Source of the DNA: Bog-366 sp964501985
GTDB lineage: Bacteria; Acidobacteriota; Terriglobia; UBA7540
Direction: 5' to 3'
DNA: 20,842 nucleotides
NCBI GenBank assembly: GCA_964501985.1
Contig: CAZCVY010000113.1
Coordinates: 1-20,842 of the forward strand
Shown here in pieces: positions 7,772-15,719 of this stretch (position 1 is its first letter; every line of letters begins with the position of its first letter). A model generated the notes under the pieces. That model did not search any database. It worked only from the letters and a program-made list of their open reading frames with translations, and was not told the origin of the DNA. The position numbers and the translations under genes are program-made.

Positions 7772-7865
7772 TCCGACAGGAAAAATTATGCTCAGTGTGC
7801 AAATCAACTACGGGTTTGATATCATGGCCACGGGAAAAGCCCTTCGGGTCTGGCCTGGAGGGGCG

Positions 7866-9014
7866 ATGCGAAGAAGTTACCAGAGCGGGCATATCAGCGC
7901 CCGTGGCAAGAAACGCAAGGTTTGGGTTGCGAGGTATTCGGAACCGGTGTTAGACAACGGCAAAGTTCGAAACGTGTTGCGCGCGCGGATTCTTGGCCTG
8001 TGTTCAGAGATGACCAAGAGCGCGGCGCGCCTGGCCCTGGACACCCTCTTACGCCCGATGAACGAAGGGGTTTATCGGGCCATGGAAAAGCCGGTGGGCT
8101 TTCAGGTGTTTTACGAAAAGTGGCAGTGTGACCTGTTGCCCACTTTCCGCGAATCGACGCGCGCCTTCTATCAAGGCACGGCGGCGCGCTGGATTCAACC
8201 CTATTTCGCTGATTGGCAGTTGGCCGACATCCGGCCCGAAGAGTTGCAGCGGTTCATTAATGTCTTTCGGGATCGCTACAGCCTGAGCGTGTTAAAGCAC
8301 ATTCGGGCCACGCTGCGCTGTCTGTTTTCCACGGCGGTGACTTGGCGCTACCTGCGGGAAAACCCCATGGTGGGCGTCCGGTTGCCGCAAGGCAAGCCGG
8401 TTCACCGGGCGAGTGTGTTGCGCCCGGAAGAAATGGCCCGTGTCATCGGCTATTTGACGGAGCCTTATCGCACCATGGCGATTGTGGCTGCCGTAACCGG
8501 GATGCGAGAGTCGGAAGTCTTCGGGTTGCAATGGGATGATTTCGACTTTGAACGCATGGTGGTGAAGGTGCAGCGGCGGTTGTATCGGGGCAAGATGGCG
8601 GAGCCGAAAACGGCGAAAAGCACACGGGAACTTCCCCTTCATCCGGCGGTGGCGGCGGCGCTATGCCAACTGCCACGGCGGGGCGAATACGTTTTCGCCA
8701 GTCCGCGCGGGGGCATTTACGAGCCTTGCGCGGTGGTGCGGAAACACTTCAAGCCGGCGGCGGAAAAGTTGGGGCTTGCGTCTTTCACCTGGCGCAGCTT
8801 CCGGCGTTCGGCGGAATCGGCGATGCACGGGGCCGGGGTATCGCTCAAGGCGCGACAGGAAATCCTCGGGCATAGCAATCCGAATATGACCCTCGTGTAT
8901 GCCGAAACCAACGAAGCGGGGAAGCGGGGAGCGGTAGAGGAGTTGGGAAGACTTATTTTCCCGAATCTTTCTCAAGTTGCAAGTGGAGTTGCAACTAGAA
9001 ACGCAACTTCTTGA
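7866..9014 (+). CDS. int: Tyrosine recombinase / integrase
   Basis: From ATG 7866, which has a strong GGAGGGG just upstream, the protein is 382 aa: an N-terminal arm-binding region, a SAM-like core-binding domain (about 78-172) and a catalytic domain (about 185-350). Catalytic residues visible are Arg214 (TGMRESEVFGLQW), Lys248, Arg313, His336 (GHSN) and Tyr345 (VYAE). At the box II position that is normally His (His-x-x-Arg), an Arg (residue 310, TWRSFRRS) appears instead. The frame is open back to 7737, with ATG 7788 (preceded by AGGAA) as the main alternative start. The gene ends 12 bases before a tRNA-Arg gene, as expected for an integrase beside its attachment site. It should integrate and excise the 1.6-9.0 kb element. 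Confidence 0.88.
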   Translation: MRRSYQSGHISARGKKRKVWVARYSEPVLDNGKVRNVLRARILGLCSEMTKSAARLALDTLLRPMNEGVYRAMEKPVGFQVFYEKWQCDLLPTFRESTRAFYQGTAARWIQPYFADWQLADIRPEELQRFINVFRDRYSLSVLKHIRATLRCLFSTAVTWRYLRENPMVGVRLPQGKPVHRASVLRPEEMARVIGYLTEPYRTMAIVAAVTGMRESEVFGLQWDDFDFERMVVKVQRRLYRGKMAEPKTAKSTRELPLHPAVAAALCQLPRRGEYVFASPRGGIYEPCAVVRKHFKPAAEKLGLASFTWRSFRRSAESAMHGAGVSLKARQEILGHSNPNMTLVYAETNEAGKRGAVEELGRLIFPNLSQVASGVATRNATS

Positions 9015-9026
9015 TTTGAAAGAAAC

Positions 9027-9103
9027 GCGCCTGTAGCTCAGATGGATAGAGCGGCAGACTTCGAATCTGTAGGTCGGGGGTTCGAGCCCCTCCAGGCGCG
9101 CCA
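9027..9103 (+). tRNA. tRNA-Arg, anticodon TCG
   Basis: The full cloverleaf is present. The acceptor arm GCGCCTG (9027-9033) pairs with CAGGCGC (9093-9099), discriminator G9100 is followed by an encoded CCA (9101-9103), the D stem is GCTC/GAGC, the anticodon stem is GCAGA/TCTGT around loop CTTCGAA, and the T arm is GGGGG-TTCGAGC-CCCTC. The anticodon TCG reads CGA and related arginine codons. It is intact and lies immediately after the integrase, with its 5' end facing the element. Confidence 0.95.
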
Positions 9104-9712
9104 TTCATCCTAAAAGACTTAGTTGAATTCGACGAGCTCAGCCTCAGCGAAAAAGCTAGATGCTACCTGGATGCTCCCGGGAGAGGTAAGCTGCACCCTG
9201 CTTGGTGCAGCCGATGAGGAAATTGCTTGACCACTTCCGGCGCGTCCTGAGCCACTTCTGCGCGACGGCGGGGGCATTCTGTGACCTGCAAGGCCGCTGC
9301 CCAGCACACAGAGAGAGATGAACCAAATCATCCTTTTCCTGTCGCCAAATCCCCCCTCCCATCGCCTGCAAGGCCCAACATCTGACCAGGCCTTCCGCAC
9401 CCTCAAACCATCCCGCCCATCGCCACGGTAAGCAAGTCCGTACGCGAGACCAATCGCGTACTCAAAACCTGACCAAATCGTCCTCTCACTCCCGAAACGC
9501 AATCCACCATCAAGTTCTCTCGTTCCTCTCGAAGCTCAGTTCTAAGAAAGCATTCGCCAGACTCGTGCGGACGTTCAGCGTACGAAGGACGCCCAGACTG
9601 CTGTCATGCTGCGGTGGTTGCAGACACTGCCGCTTCAACAACCGAACACGCTGGGTGAGCCATTCGTTGGCGTAACTCGCCCAATCCTCGCAGTCAATAA
9701 AGGAGAGGCTGT
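9104..9712. other. Stretch without a supported gene, 3' of the tRNA
   Basis: Two minus-strand frames (9119-9502, 127 aa; 9510-9818, 102 aa) are open, but neither has a good ribosome-binding site nor recognisable content, and the second overlaps a better-supported plus-strand frame. I see no copy of the tRNA 3' end, no integrase and no clear repeat. It may be decayed mobile DNA. Confidence 0.4.
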
Positions 9713-10129
9713 ATGCCCCTCGTAACTCGTTACCGGCTTTTCTGGGCTGTCCTGCTGGCAGCCCTCTTGGGCTTGGCGTTTTGAAAGAACTCTCAAAGCT
9801 ATCCCCCCAAGTCCCCACTCTGGAGGCTTGGCAAGACTGCCATCGACACCGGGCTGGTGGTGCTAATCGTCATCTACGCATCGGCTGTGCTTCTTATGTA
9901 CGTGGTCATCTGGCTGACCAGCCCGTTCCGGAACAAAGTCATCCAGGTCACCACAGCATTCGCTGCCGTCCTTGCAGTCACCCATTTGGCCGGAGTAGTC
10001 TTCGAAGCAGTCGCCGTGTTGGGTGGGTTTGCTGTCGATCTACTGACCGGACAGGTCCTCGCTCGCATGGACCAACGCGAGCAGAGCAAGCTGGCAACGG
10101 CTGGCGCTACGCTTGCTTTTCCACCTTGA
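9713..10129 (+). pseudogene. Small membrane protein gene interrupted by an in-frame TGA
   Basis: ATG 9713 follows a good AGGAGAGG and encodes 23 residues with one hydrophobic segment, then meets TGA at 9782-9784. The same frame stays open to 10129 and encodes two more hydrophobic regions (GLVVLIVIYASAVLLMYVV and a longer one around VTTAFAAVLAVTHLAG). The uninterrupted protein would have about 138 residues and three or four membrane segments. A single TGG-to-TGA change explains the break. A downstream restart at ATG 9857 would give a 90-aa protein lacking the first segment. Its 3' end overlaps the 3' end of the convergent SDR gene by 23 bases. The family is unknown. Confidence 0.5.
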
Positions 10130-11072
10130 GCTGGCCATGTTCGATCTGCCAGGTCAGCGACTCGCAGACGCCTTCGAGCGAGCTGTAGCGTGGTTGATAG
10201 CCAATCAGCCTCTGGGCTTTGGCGATGCTGCAATTCGTGCTATGAGCCAAGTGGTCCCAGGTGTGCTGCGCGTCTCCAGCAGAGACCGTGGTTCGGTACT
10301 CCTCCCAAGGGACAAATCGCAGTTGCGCTGGCTGCCCGAACCACGTAGCCAATGATTCCGCACAACCCCGCATGGTCATCGCCGCTGGCGAGACCGCATG
10401 GAAGCTTTCACCCACGGAGGCGTTCCGGTTGGCAATCGCCCTCATGAAAGCTTGGGCAACATCGTCCGCGTGAACGTGATGGAGTGTCTCCAGGCCCTGG
10501 TGCGGCATCAGCAGTTCTTCACCCCGCCCAAGCTTCCCGTAAACGTCCAGGCTCCACGTGCCTAAAGGGTCCAACGGCACCCAGCCCGGTCCCACAATGT
10601 GACCAGGTAGAATTGAGGTTGCCGGAAAGCCGTGAATCTGGGCTTCTTTGAGGAGATAGGCTTCGAGTTGCGCTTTCTTAATGCCGTACTCGCCAAATGG
10701 ACGACGTGGCAAGTCTTCGGTGATAGGGGTAGTCACGGGGTAGCCGTGCACCCAAGCGGTCCCACAACTAAGGAAATGGCGTACCTTCCCCCGCAAGGCG
10801 TCCACCAACTGCCGGGCTGCCCCTGGGTCAAAACAAATCATGTCAATGACAATGTCAGGCTTGAGCCCGTTCACGCTCGACCCGAAGGTGCCAGCCGCGT
10901 CTTCCACTTTGCGGTCCATGATGACGTGCTGCACCGTCTTCCATGCGGGATCGGGCAGGTACGGCTTGCGGCTTCCTCGGTTGATGCAAACTACCTCGTA
11001 GCCATCGTGAATCAATCGTGGAATGAGAAACGTGCCCACGTGACCGGTTCCACCAATCACTACAACGCGCAT
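10107..11072 (-). CDS. Extended SDR: NAD-dependent epimerase/dehydratase family
   Basis: The 321-aa protein begins MRVVVIGGTGHVGTFL, the Gly-x-x-Gly-x-x-Gly dinucleotide-binding turn of extended short-chain dehydrogenases. The catalytic Tyr-x-x-x-Lys is seen as Tyr129-Lys133 (EYGIKKAQ), and the Ser/Thr region is at about 102-105 (SCGTAW). The C-terminal third forms the substrate domain, so the substrate (probably a nucleotide sugar or related compound) cannot be told. It is soluble and NAD(P)-linked. ATG 11072 follows GGGAG. It is intact, in contrast to the broken genes on both sides, and stands alone on the minus strand with the lipoprotein remnants upstream. Confidence 0.85.
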   Translation of the reverse strand: MRVVVIGGTGHVGTFLIPRLIHDGYEVVCINRGSRKPYLPDPAWKTVQHVIMDRKVEDAAGTFGSSVNGLKPDIVIDMICFDPGAARQLVDALRGKVRHFLSCGTAWVHGYPVTTPITEDLPRRPFGEYGIKKAQLEAYLLKEAQIHGFPATSILPGHIVGPGWVPLDPLGTWSLDVYGKLGRGEELLMPHQGLETLHHVHADDVAQAFMRAIANRNASVGESFHAVSPAAMTMRGCAESLATWFGQPAQLRFVPWEEYRTTVSAGDAQHTWDHLAHSTNCSIAKAQRLIGYQPRYSSLEGVCESLTWQIEHGQLKVEKQA

Positions 11073-11274
11073 CTATGCTCTCCCATTGAATCCGGAACTC
11101 CCATTTTGGTTTTCCGACCGACTCGTAATATACAAGTGACAATCCCCACGTGCAATGCTGCGACCCAGTTTTCTCTGCTCGGCAGCGGCGCACGGATTTC
11201 CGCTTCGGATTCCCATCGAGGTTAACGATGAGTGGACTCGCAAACCTGATTCTCAGCGTCGGAGAAACATTCGT

Positions 11275-11990
11275 TCATGAAGATGGAAGGCTGCTGTACG
11301 GAATAGCTCTTGGCAGGGCGAAGGCACTTTTGCGTACGCCCGAGCCGCTCGGAATCCGGCAAACGCTCGACTTCGAAGCTTTCCAGTCGGTCTCATGACA
11401 GTTCACTGTGGTGTTCAAAAGCCCCTTCATCGCGAACGTGCCGTTCTTGTAGTGGACGATGGCGGCCGCCTTTTCCGAGAAGTTCTTCCATGTGGAGATC
11501 GAAGTGACCGTATCGTACGCCTGCACTGACTTCAGCAGGTCGGCGTTCACCTCCGCCGGAATGGGCACGTCGGCAACGCATTCCACCTTCAGCGTTCCCG
11601 CGAGATACTTCAGAAACTCCTGCGCGCTCATCGCACCCTTCGTTGGCAGGCAGCCTGGCCTGGTTTTCCCTGCCATCGGTGCCGATGCCCACGCCCAGCT
11701 CAGTGCGGGCAGGTGCTCTACGTAGCTCAACCCATCCGGACTGGATGCCCTGAACACAGAAAACGCGACTATATTGCAGGCGCTTCCCGGCAGCAGCGCA
11801 CCCTGAAAGTGCCACGTCGCCGGAATCGTCACCGTTGCCGCCTGCATGTTGTTGAGCGAGGGGTCGGTGAGGGACTCCACGCGCGTGCCGCCCCCGGACG
11901 AGGACCCGCTACTCGTGGGCAGCCCCGAGGCGCAGCCAAAAAAGAGTGAGTGCGATCGCGGTTGTGGCGAGGCTTTCCTTTAGAGGCATC
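11275..11990 (-). pseudogene. Lipoprotein paralogue 1, frameshifted at a T-run in the signal peptide
   Basis: From ATG 11990 (preceded by CGGAG) the protein reads MPLKESLATTAIALTLF, a lipoprotein signal. A run of seven T (A on the plus strand, 11938-11944) then throws the frame. In the frame one base over, the text continues Phe-Gly-Cys-Ala-Ser-Gly, a lipobox, then a Ser/Gly linker and about 200 residues to 11275. These align with paralogue 2: DPSLNNM, WHFQG, SPDGLSY, CLPTKGAMSAQEFLKYL, YKNGTFAMKG. The gene lacks the C-terminal Gln/Met-rich half of paralogue 2. An eight-T run would restore it. It could be dead, phase-variable, rescued by slippage, or a sequencing error. Confidence 0.6.
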
Positions 11991-12230
11991 ATTGATGGAC
12001 TCCGTTGGTCTTTGCCCAAGGTTTCCATTGTCGAATATTGGCACAAGAATTAAAGCATCTTTGGAGGTCGCGTGTCTGTTCAAAAGCGCTCAGCTTGGCG
12101 GGTAAATCCCAGTCTGCAATTCCTTCACTATCAGGTCTACTGGCCCTGCCCAGTCTGCATTCCTCCCCGTAAATACTACGTCCCTGCCTGGTAGAAGGGT
12201 CGCCTCACCTTAAGAACCCTCCTCGGCTGT
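11991..12230 (-). repeat. Duplicated upstream block, copy A
   Basis: This spacer resembles the one upstream of paralogue 2. Shared words include TTGGTCTTTGCCCAA next to the gene start, CTTGGCGGGT, CCTTCACTATCAGGTC and CCCCGTAAATAC. The whole gene-plus-leader unit was therefore duplicated. Read on the minus strand it ends with a frame (VDLIVK...IYPPS, stop near 12095) that is partly kept in copy B, so it may be the tail of a third, lost gene. Confidence 0.6.
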
Positions 12231-12264
12231 CCCGGACCCATTTCCTACGGTCGACCTAAACCCT

Positions 12265-13549
12265 CTACTGGGTACCATCCCCATGCACTACCTGCTGCCG
12301 CGTCCAGGTTCCCTTCAAAGTACCGTTGGGATTGGCATTCACATCGTTCGTCTGGTAGCTCGTGTGGCCTGAGCTATCGATCCAAGTATAGCTGGACGAG
12401 CTTGAAACCTTGCTGAGCTGCCCGGTCTTGGGGTCGAGGACGGTCTGCCGGTGGAGAGAGTAGTCCACCCAATCCGACGCGATGGTGTGGTTGGTGTTGG
12501 CAATCTGCGCCGCGCGCGCCATCGACATGTCGGTACTGCGCCGCATCGTGGCCAGGAACTGCTCGTGCATTTGCTGGCGCACCGCCTGGTCGTGCGCAAA
12601 CTGCTGAGCGCTGGCCTGGCACTGGGCAGCCGCCTGCGCATTCATTTGCTGATCGCGCATCGCCGCCTGCGCCTGCATTTCCTGAATGCGCATCGCCCCT
12701 TCGCGGTTCTTCCTGTCAATCACTGCCCGTTCCCACTCAGCACTGCCACGTCCCTCCATTTCCGGGGCGTCCCACAGCTTGATGAGGGCATCGTACTGCT
12801 TCTCCGGGCCGGCCAGGTAGACGACGGTGGCTCTGCAATCGTCATTAGTCCAGCCCGGCTGGTCCGGCACGCCCCTCACTATGGATCTAAACCCCGGGTT
12901 ATATTGCTCCGTGCAAATCACTTTGGTCCCCAGCCGCCCCTTCATTTCGAAGGTGCCATTCTTGTAACGAACAATCGCCCTCGCCAGTTGCGCGGTCGGT
13001 TTGGGCGGCGACCGGTGCATGGCGGCGTACTGCGCAACGTAACTCAGCGTCGTCCAAAGACTTTTGAACATTGGCTTGCATCGCCGCTGGGAGCGGGTCG
13101 TCGGCAACATAATCCACGTTCAGCATTGCTGACATGTACTTCAGGAAGTCCCGCGCGCTCATCGCTCCCTTCAGGGGGAGGCAGCCGTTCTTGGGTGGTA
13201 CCTTGGCATCGATCCCCGTACCCCAGGTCCAACCGAGCATGGGCATTTGTTCCGAGAAGCTCAAGCCATCCGGACTGGTGGCGCGGAACACCGCCGTTGA
13301 TATTCCGACGCAACTGCCGCCCTGGTCCACCACGCCCAGGAAGTGCCACTTGGCGGGCACCGGGACCTGAAATGCACCCATGTTGTTCAGCGTAGGGTCG
13401 CGGATGACTTCGGTGCGGATTCCTCCGGAACTGACCGCTTCACCGAAAGCTGCGGCTTCTCCATTCAGCACGCCGGTGGTCTGCCCGGCAGAGCAGCCTA
13501 AGAAAGTCAGAGCGATTAGCGTTGCGGCAAGTCTTCCATTTAAAGACAT
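12265..13549 (-). pseudogene. Lipoprotein paralogue 2, frameshifted mid-gene
   Basis: ATG 13549, preceded by AAAGGAGAA, begins MSLNGRLAATLIALTFLGCSAG, a signal peptide with a Leu-Gly-Cys lipobox, so the product should be a lipid-anchored envelope protein. The first frame runs through DPTLNNM, WHFLG, SPDGLSF and CLPLKGAMSARDFLKYM. Near 13040-13060 the similarity to paralogue 1 moves to the next frame (+1), which continues to 12265 with YKNGTFEMKG, a Gln/Ala/Met-rich helical stretch, and a Ser/Thr-rich ending. The complete product would be about 427 aa. The family is unknown to me; its helical C-terminal part resembles no enzyme. One extra base or two lost bases explains the break. Confidence 0.65.
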
Positions 13550-13790
13550 CAGTGCGGTTCTCCTTTGGTCTTTGCCCAATGTAACGTTTTTGGATGCTCT
13601 CACAACGGTTATAGGGCCTCGGGAAGTTGCGCGTCTGTTAAAAATGGCTCACCTTGGCGGGTTGATCGTAGTCAGCATACCCTTCACTATCAGGTCAACT
13701 ATCCGGTGTGGTATGGAATCGTCCCCGTAAATACGCCCGTGCATGGCAGAAGTGTCTCTTGACGTGCAGTCCTGCTAGTAACCCTACGAA
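13550..13790 (-). repeat. Duplicated upstream block, copy B
   Basis: This is the partner of copy A upstream of paralogue 2, similar over most of its length. Its distal part (about 13714-13775) also matches copy C near 14351: GAATC(G/C)TCCCCGTAAAT, then GGCAGAAGTGTCT(C/T)TTGAC. On the minus strand, copies B and C can both be read as KRHFC followed by a conserved LRG, and in another frame as ETLLP-like text. Confidence 0.6.
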
Positions 13791-14109
13791 TTCAGCCACG
13801 CCCATAGTAGGGGAGACCCTTCACCCCGCCGAGCACCACTCGGTGTTACGGATCTCCCCGCTCGAATACGACGACCAGGGAAGAAACCCACTCCTGCTTA
13901 TTGCCGGAGGATGCCAAGGACTGATTTGGTACTCCCGTGCTATTGCCTGGAAGGCAGACTTGGGACAGCTTGAGCGCATGGGTGAGAGAGACTCCCCAAC
14001 TCCATTCGTTCGGTTGGCCTTGCACGCCGCCCTTTGTGGAGCCGGTTTGATTACGATTTACACTGCGCTCGGCAGAGTTATGCGGTGGCTCGGGCTCGCT
14101 CCTAAATGA
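13708..14109 (+). CDS. Doubtful hypothetical protein, perhaps lacking its true start
   Basis: The frame is open for 133 residues, but the first 30 or so lie in repeat copy B and look non-coding. The later part (from about GTG 13843: LEYDDQGRNPLLLIAGG, a Trp-Tyr-Ser-Arg segment and a hydrophobic C-terminal helix) looks more like protein. No ribosome-binding site precedes either start. It could be a gene whose 5' end was replaced by the repeat, or chance. Confidence 0.3.
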   Translation: MVWNRPRKYARAWQKCLLTCSPASNPTNSATPIVGETLHPAEHHSVLRISPLEYDDQGRNPLLLIAGGCQGLIWYSRAIAWKADLGQLERMGERDSPTPFVRLALHAALCGAGLITIYTALGRVMRWLGLAPK

Positions 14110-14451
14110 CGAGTCTCATCACAGACCGGGCGGCGTGCTGCTCCCAAGGACCGAGTCTGGAATAATCGAAGTCAAAGTGTGCCCCTATCACACTCTGCAA
14201 CCCCGTGTCAGGATTTCTTGAGTCATGGCTCCCTCTCGCAGCAAGCGCAAACTGCAAAAGGCTGTGGCCGCACCACTGCACTCGACGAGGACCGGCATTG
14301 ATGACAAGCACGACGTAACCTGCTGACTTCTTATGCATCATCGCCCGCAATCGTGCGGAATCCTCCCCGTAAATCCATCACTGCCTGGCAGAAGTGTCTT
14401 TTGACCTGCTGTCCTCCCTGCAATCCTCCCAGTACCCGTCCCGTAAAGATT
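14110..14451. repeat. Gene-poor spacer holding upstream-block copy C (14351-14415)
   Basis: No supported gene is seen; an 82-residue minus-strand frame (14102-14350) lacks recognisable content. The right part repeats the distal end of copies A and B (TCCTCCCCGTAAATC, then CTGGCAGAAGTGTCTTTTGAC). Here the copy sits downstream of the 14452-14814 membrane protein gene, without a lipoprotein gene beside it. Confidence 0.5.
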
Positions 14452-14814
14452 TCAGGGGCAATGCCGTCGGAGCAAAAGAAGCTGGGCGACAATCGGAAGG
14501 GACAGCGGCAGGATTGCAGTGGCGATGCAGATCGTGCGCAGGCGCGGGGCCCCATTCTTTAACATCCCAACAGCAAGGACCAGGAGACCGATCGGCAGGT
14601 CTACCACTCCGCACGCCAGCCCACCCAAAGCGGTAACACCCGACCAATCCCCGCGGGGTCGGGGGAAAGCGGTCGACCACACCATTAAAGCTCCCCAGAC
14701 CACTGCTGGAACTGCAAATATAGGCGCCAAGATTTGGAACAGGGACGCGTGGCCTGTAGGTTTATTCCCGCCAGACGGGACCATTACCGGTCCCGCGCTA
14801 CTCAGGTTGTTCAT
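14452..14814 (-). CDS. Small membrane protein, hypothetical
   Basis: From ATG 14814, with AAGAAGGGTT upstream, the product has 120 aa: a polar N-terminus of about 28 residues (MNNLSSAGPVMVPSGG) and three hydrophobic segments, around LAPIFAVPAVVWGALMVW, VTALGGLACGVVDLPIGLLVLAVG and TICIATAILPLSLPIVAQLLLL, which suggests an inner-membrane protein. A longer frame starts at 14889 but lacks a ribosome-binding site. I do not recognise the family. No neighbour on the same strand is close enough to suggest an operon. Confidence 0.65.
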   Translation of the reverse strand: MNNLSSAGPVMVPSGGNKPTGHASLFQILAPIFAVPAVVWGALMVWSTAFPRPRGDWSGVTALGGLACGVVDLPIGLLVLAVGMLKNGAPRLRTICIATAILPLSLPIVAQLLLLRRHCP

Positions 14815-15058
14815 GGTCGCCAACCCTTCTTGGGCTGCAAGGGCAACCCGCCACCCCCCCGCGAGAAGTTGCGGGCTCTTGCTGTCCACTGCCTCCCATC
14901 GATTTCTTTGATTAACGACGGTGGGAGTGTACCCTAATCCATCCCAAGGTCCTGTAAACCAGGCTTGTTAATCAGGCCTGCCGTAGAAAGGAGGCATTAA
15001 CTCGACCCTCTTCCCAATGAACAACACGCGTGGCGCCTGTGCCACGAAAGGAGGCTCT

Positions 15059-15322
15059 ATGTTCGTTGAACTCATGCCATTACTTGCCAACCGCACTGTG
15101 CTCATTACGGTGGCCAAGGTGGATGACAAAACACTTCGTGTAAACGTTATCCCAGATGGTAAGGCCGACGACAACCCGGCTCTCAGTACCCCGCTCACCT
15201 GCACCGGCTCGCCCGAGGAACTCGATGCTGAACTCGGGAGGCATCTGGTCGGCTACGCGGGCGGCACGGGCTGCGATACGCGATGCGGTCGGGAAATGGA
15301 GCACGGTTTCCTACGGGCTTGA
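15059..15322 (+). CDS. PRTRC system protein E, C-terminally shortened
   Basis: The start at ATG 15059 follows a near-perfect AAAGGAGG and gives 87 aa. The first 65 residues carry the pattern I associate with PRTRC system protein E: MFVELMPLLANRTVLIT, LRVNVIPDGKADDNPAL, STPLTCTGSPEELDAEL. PRTRC modules occur on plasmids and integrative elements together with ParB- and ThiF-like genes; their molecular role is unknown. After about residue 68 the text (GYAGGTGCDTRCGREMEH) no longer looks like the family and stops early, where the family continues with a charged helical tail. None of the other PRTRC genes follow, so this is probably a remnant cut by a deletion. Confidence 0.7.
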   Translation: MFVELMPLLANRTVLITVAKVDDKTLRVNVIPDGKADDNPALSTPLTCTGSPEELDAELGRHLVGYAGGTGCDTRCGREMEHGFLRA

Positions 15323-15719
15323 CCTGGGCAACAACGCAGATAGCGGGCAGTTCATTCTGGGCAAACCTCTCAACGAGCGGAGTCGGAGGTCAGAGTTACG
15401 ACTCCGAACTGCGGCGGAGTTATTTTTTGAGATAGTCGACCCGAATTTCGACAACGACAGCCAACCAAGCTGTAGTGCTGTTGAATCGCTGGAGCGCCAG
15501 GAGCCTTTCATCAACTCGACCCCTGCCCAGCATGCCCTAGCATTGCTGTCGCGACTGTTTCGCGATGGCGAAATCAGCTATCATGGTTGCTTCATCAATT
15601 TGGCATTGGGTGCAACCTCCATGTTGAGGATTGACCCGCAGTGCTGGAGACGCACCCGGAGATCGACCAAGCACACTACGCTCCTTTGCGAGCACACGTT
15701 GCATCTGGCGATTGACTTA
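15323..15719. other. Gene-poor stretch with possible coding remnants
   Basis: No intact gene is supported. One frame near 15640-15713 reads LETHPEIDQAHYAPLRAHV and stops, which looks like a real protein tail without its front. A frame open from 15156 to 15821 runs through this stretch but is antisense to the MarR gene and overlaps the PRTRC E gene, so I leave it out. The stretch probably holds the scar where the PRTRC module was cut and cargo was joined. Confidence 0.4.

Noticed and set aside
9119..9818. Two minus-strand frames after the tRNA (9119-9502 and 9510-9818).
   Set aside because: There is no ribosome-binding site and no recognisable domain, and the second conflicts with the better-initiated plus-strand ORF at 9713.
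9713..10129. TGA 9782-9784 as a selenocysteine codon.
   Set aside because: No selenoprotein context or clear downstream SECIS hairpin is seen, and the residue would lie at the end of a membrane segment. A nonsense mutation is simpler.
12451..13395. A 314-codon plus-strand frame opposite lipoprotein paralogue 2.
   Set aside because: It is very rich in Arg, His and Pro and has no ribosome-binding site. The minus-strand reading aligns with its paralogue and carries a lipobox.
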